A stretch of 64,000 bases of DNA from Comamonas sp. lk (GTDB taxonomy: Bacteria; Pseudomonadota; Gammaproteobacteria; Burkholderiales; Burkholderiaceae_C): the NCBI GenBank assembly GCA_945925985.1, contig CAMELV010000017.1:18865-82864 (forward strand), in the 5' to 3' direction. The translations under genes and the position numbers were made by a program. The notes beneath the pieces were generated by a model that made no database searches, was not told where the DNA came from, and worked only from the letters and a program-made list of their open reading frames with translations. Below, piece by piece: positions 62,437 to 64,000 of this stretch (position 1 is the first letter of the stretch; every line of letters starts with the position of its first letter).

Positions 62437-62750
62437 TCGTCCGTTCCGCCATTTTGGAAGGCAGCATCCCAGCCGCCGACCGCCAGCAATTCGACGCCCA
62501 AATGGCCGGCCCGGTACTGGCCGCCATTGGCACTTACCCCGGCATCCGCCAGGTCAAGCTGCGCCGCCTGGTGCAGGCCGACGAAGGCACACCACCGGTC
62601 TACATGGTGTTTGACCTGTACTTTGACAGCCTGGACGCCATGAACGCAGCGCTGGCCAGCCCCACGCGCCAGGCCGTGCGGCAACAGATCGGCGCCGTGA
62701 TGGGCCTGTTCCAAGGCAGGGTCTACCACCAAGTGTTCAGCGAGGACTGA
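62433..62750 (+). CDS. EthD-like ferredoxin-fold protein
   Basis: A 105-residue protein of the dimeric alpha-beta barrel type, like EthD. Recognisable parts are GTYPGIRQVKLRR and YMVFDLYFDSLDAMNAALASPTRQAVRQQI. EthD proteins are small accessory or enzyme subunits in degradation clusters. It overlaps the GntR stop (ATGA) and precedes the epimerase by seven bases. Function in this cluster is unknown. Confidence 0.8.
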   Translation: MIVRSAILEGSIPAADRQQFDAQMAGPVLAAIGTYPGIRQVKLRRLVQADEGTPPVYMVFDLYFDSLDAMNAALASPTRQAVRQQIGAVMGLFQGRVYHQVFSED

Positions 62751-62757
62751 GGCCGCT

Positions 62758-63738
62758 ATGGCAACGCTTGTCACCGGCGCCGGGCTGATAGGCTGCCAGA
62801 CCGCGGCGCTGCTGGCTGCGCGCGGCGAACCGGTGGTGCTGCTGGACTTGCAACCGATGCCAGCGTTGATCGGCTCGGTGCTGCCTTTGGAGCGGGTCAC
62901 GGTGGTCAGCGGCAATGTCTGCGACCGGGCCGCCATGTTGGCCTTGCTGCAACAACACGGCATCACGGCGGTCGTACACACCGCTGCTGCTTTAAGCATG
63001 GCGATCCGCCAAACGCCCACGCTGGCCGCCGATGTCAACCTGGGCGGTACCGTCAATTTGCTGGAAGCCGCCCGCGCCTGCGGCGTGCGCCGCTTTGTTC
63101 TGGCCTCGTCCACCACGCTGTATTACCCGACATTTCGCCGGCCGCAAACTGGCCCGATTAACGAGGACTTTGCCTTTCATGCGGTCAGTGAGCGCCCGGG
63201 CAGCCTGTACGCCGCCAGCAAACTGGCCGCAGAGTACTTCACCCAGCATTACGCCGACCAGTTTGACCTGTCTGTGGCCATCCTGCGCTATTCGGCGGTG
63301 CTGGGCCTGTGGGCCGGGCCCAACAACTCGGTACCTGGCCGCTTGCTGGCCACGCTGTTGGGCAAGGGCGCCGTTAATGGCCGGGTGGCAGTGACCGACC
63401 CCTTGTTGCTGTGGTCTGGGGGTGATGACTTCATCGATGCGCGCGACGCAGCCGCCGCCAACGTGGCCGCACTCGATGCCACGGCCTTACCGTCGCGGGT
63501 TTACACCATCGGCAGCGGCCAGTTGGCGAGCTTTGAAGATTTTGTGGCGGCGGCGCGCCAGGTGCGCCCAGCGCTGGCCTTTGACGAGGTGGCCTTGCCC
63601 GACAGTGGCTTTGCCGGCTTCCCGTACCAACGGACTCAGCCTTTTGACGTGCGCTGCGCTCAGGCCGAGCTCGGCTTCTCGGCACAGCACGATGTGCTGT
63701 CGTCGTTCAAAGCAGCCAGCGCTTGGGCCGGGCCCTGA
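62758..63738 (+). CDS. NAD-dependent epimerase/dehydratase
   Basis: A 326-residue extended SDR. The NAD motif TGAGLIGCQTA is near the start, DLQPMP holds the acidic adenosine-binding residue, SSTTLYY and YAASKLAAEYF supply the Ser/Thr-Tyr-Lys set. Relatives epimerise or dehydrogenate sugars or sugar acids. As the last plus-strand gene of the GntR unit it probably modifies the sugar-type substrate of this cluster. Confidence 0.92.
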   Translation: MATLVTGAGLIGCQTAALLAARGEPVVLLDLQPMPALIGSVLPLERVTVVSGNVCDRAAMLALLQQHGITAVVHTAAALSMAIRQTPTLAADVNLGGTVNLLEAARACGVRRFVLASSTTLYYPTFRRPQTGPINEDFAFHAVSERPGSLYAASKLAAEYFTQHYADQFDLSVAILRYSAVLGLWAGPNNSVPGRLLATLLGKGAVNGRVAVTDPLLLWSGGDDFIDARDAAAANVAALDATALPSRVYTIGSGQLASFEDFVAAARQVRPALAFDEVALPDSGFAGFPYQRTQPFDVRCAQAELGFSAQHDVLSSFKAASAWAGP

Positions 63739-63753
63739 CCAAGCGGCCAATGG

Positions 63754-63773
63754 ATTCCCGCCTTCGCGGGAAT
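63754..63773. repeat. REP-like hairpin (ATTCCCGC CTTC GCGGGAAT)
   Basis: A perfect eight-base stem with a CTTC loop, followed by GACGGAA. Its minus-strand reading gives VIPAKAGIH, a widely repeated intergenic element in betaproteobacterial genomes (established knowledge). It lies 15 bases after the epimerase stop and may act in mRNA end formation. Only one copy is in this window. Confidence 0.75.
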
Positions 63774-63895
63774 GACGGAAAAGGACAGGCCTGATGAAGC
63801 CAAGTTCCTGGCGTACAACCTGCTTATGGGAAACTCTGCATAACTCCCCATGAAATGTGTTGAAAAAAGCCTCAGTTTGCTATAAAATACATAGC

Positions 63896-64000
63896 ATGAA
63901 ACAAGCCTCTTTGAACCTCAATCTGCAACTCAAGAAGACCCGCAAACAAGTGTTCCTTGAGCAGATGGAGCAAGTTGTTCCCTGGGCTGATTTGGTCGCC
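63896..64000 (+). CDS. IS5-family transposase, N-terminal part (runs off the right edge)
   Basis: Thirty-five codons are visible, including KKTRKQVFLEQMEQVVPW, the typical N-terminus of IS5-type transposases (RREVFLxEMxxVVPW pattern). The preceding A+T-rich stretch has TATAAAATACATAGC. The left end of the element probably lies near GGAAACTCTGCATAAC (about 63830-63845); the terminal repeat cannot be confirmed without the right end. Confidence 0.75.
   Translation, partial: MKQASLNLNLQLKKTRKQVFLEQMEQVVPWADLVA

Noticed and set aside
1..64000. CRISPR arrays, tRNA, rRNA, prophage or plasmid replication genes
   Set aside because: No regularly spaced repeats, no recognisable RNA genes and no phage or replication genes were seen anywhere in the window.

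Overview
The window is one contiguous, gene-dense, G+C-rich bacterial segment with overlapping start/stop codons and long ABC and TRAP transporter operons. Gene content (class III CoA-transferases, BisC-type molybdoenzymes, TRAP-DctPQM, psuK-psuG), a REP-like hairpin whose antisense reading gives VIPAKAGIH, and an IS5-type transposase start suggest a betaproteobacterium of the Burkholderiales, probably Comamonadaceae-like. That placement is inference. I saw no rRNA, tRNA, CRISPR array or phage genes.

Region 1 (1-17.7 kb) looks like organosulfur and peptide uptake. A minus-strand operon runs from a solute-binding protein (6596) through two permeases, a fused double ATPase, a hidden 37-residue ORF (1237-1350), a Gln-type thiol dioxygenase and a partial crotonase without the two canonical glutamates. 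Divergent from it are a GrdB/PrdB-like reductase homologue with Cys instead of selenocysteine and a CaiB-type CoA-transferase. A second minus-strand set carries an AGXT2-like aminotransferase, a four-domain rhodanese, a second solute-binding protein and a complete DppBCDF-type transporter.

Region 2 (17.8-40.3 kb) is catabolic and paired: two TetR regulators, one IclR, two YtcJ-type amidohydrolases, two DMSO/biotin-sulfoxide-reductase-family enzymes, a CoA-transferase/aldehyde dehydrogenase/aminotransferase/crotonase operon, an amidase, a TTC38-like TPR protein, an acyl-CoA ligase with two MaoC-like proteins, and an orphan Tat-dependent solute-binding protein. Inverted repeats tie regions 1 and 2 together. 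One 19-bp sequence occurs before two solute-binding-protein genes and, degenerate, before the third. A TTCC-N7-GGAA site recurs at three promoters. My reading is one regulon importing small peptide- or amide-linked, thiol- or sulfoxide-bearing compounds, then hydrolysing, transaminating, oxidising or reducing them and making CoA esters. The substrate is not determined by the sequence.

Region 3 (40.3-55.6 kb) holds a hydroxypyruvate-isomerase-like gene with psuG and psuK (pseudouridine breakdown), a fused indolepyruvate:ferredoxin oxidoreductase convergent with an ADP-forming acyl-CoA synthetase, a crotonase, and a plus-strand operon of a 2-oxoglutarate/Fe(II) oxygenase, a polyamine-type ABC transporter and a nucleoside hydrolase.

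Region 4 (55.6-63.7 kb) is a sugar-acid or hydroxy-acid cluster: FAH-family hydrolase, TRAP transporter, FAD-linked oxidase and SDR on the minus strand, with divergent GntR regulator, EthD-like protein and NAD-dependent epimerase. The right edge has the REP-like hairpin and the start of the IS5-type transposase. No stretch over 300 bases lacks a gene; gaps of about 80-200 bases are mostly promoter regions and are described at their sites.
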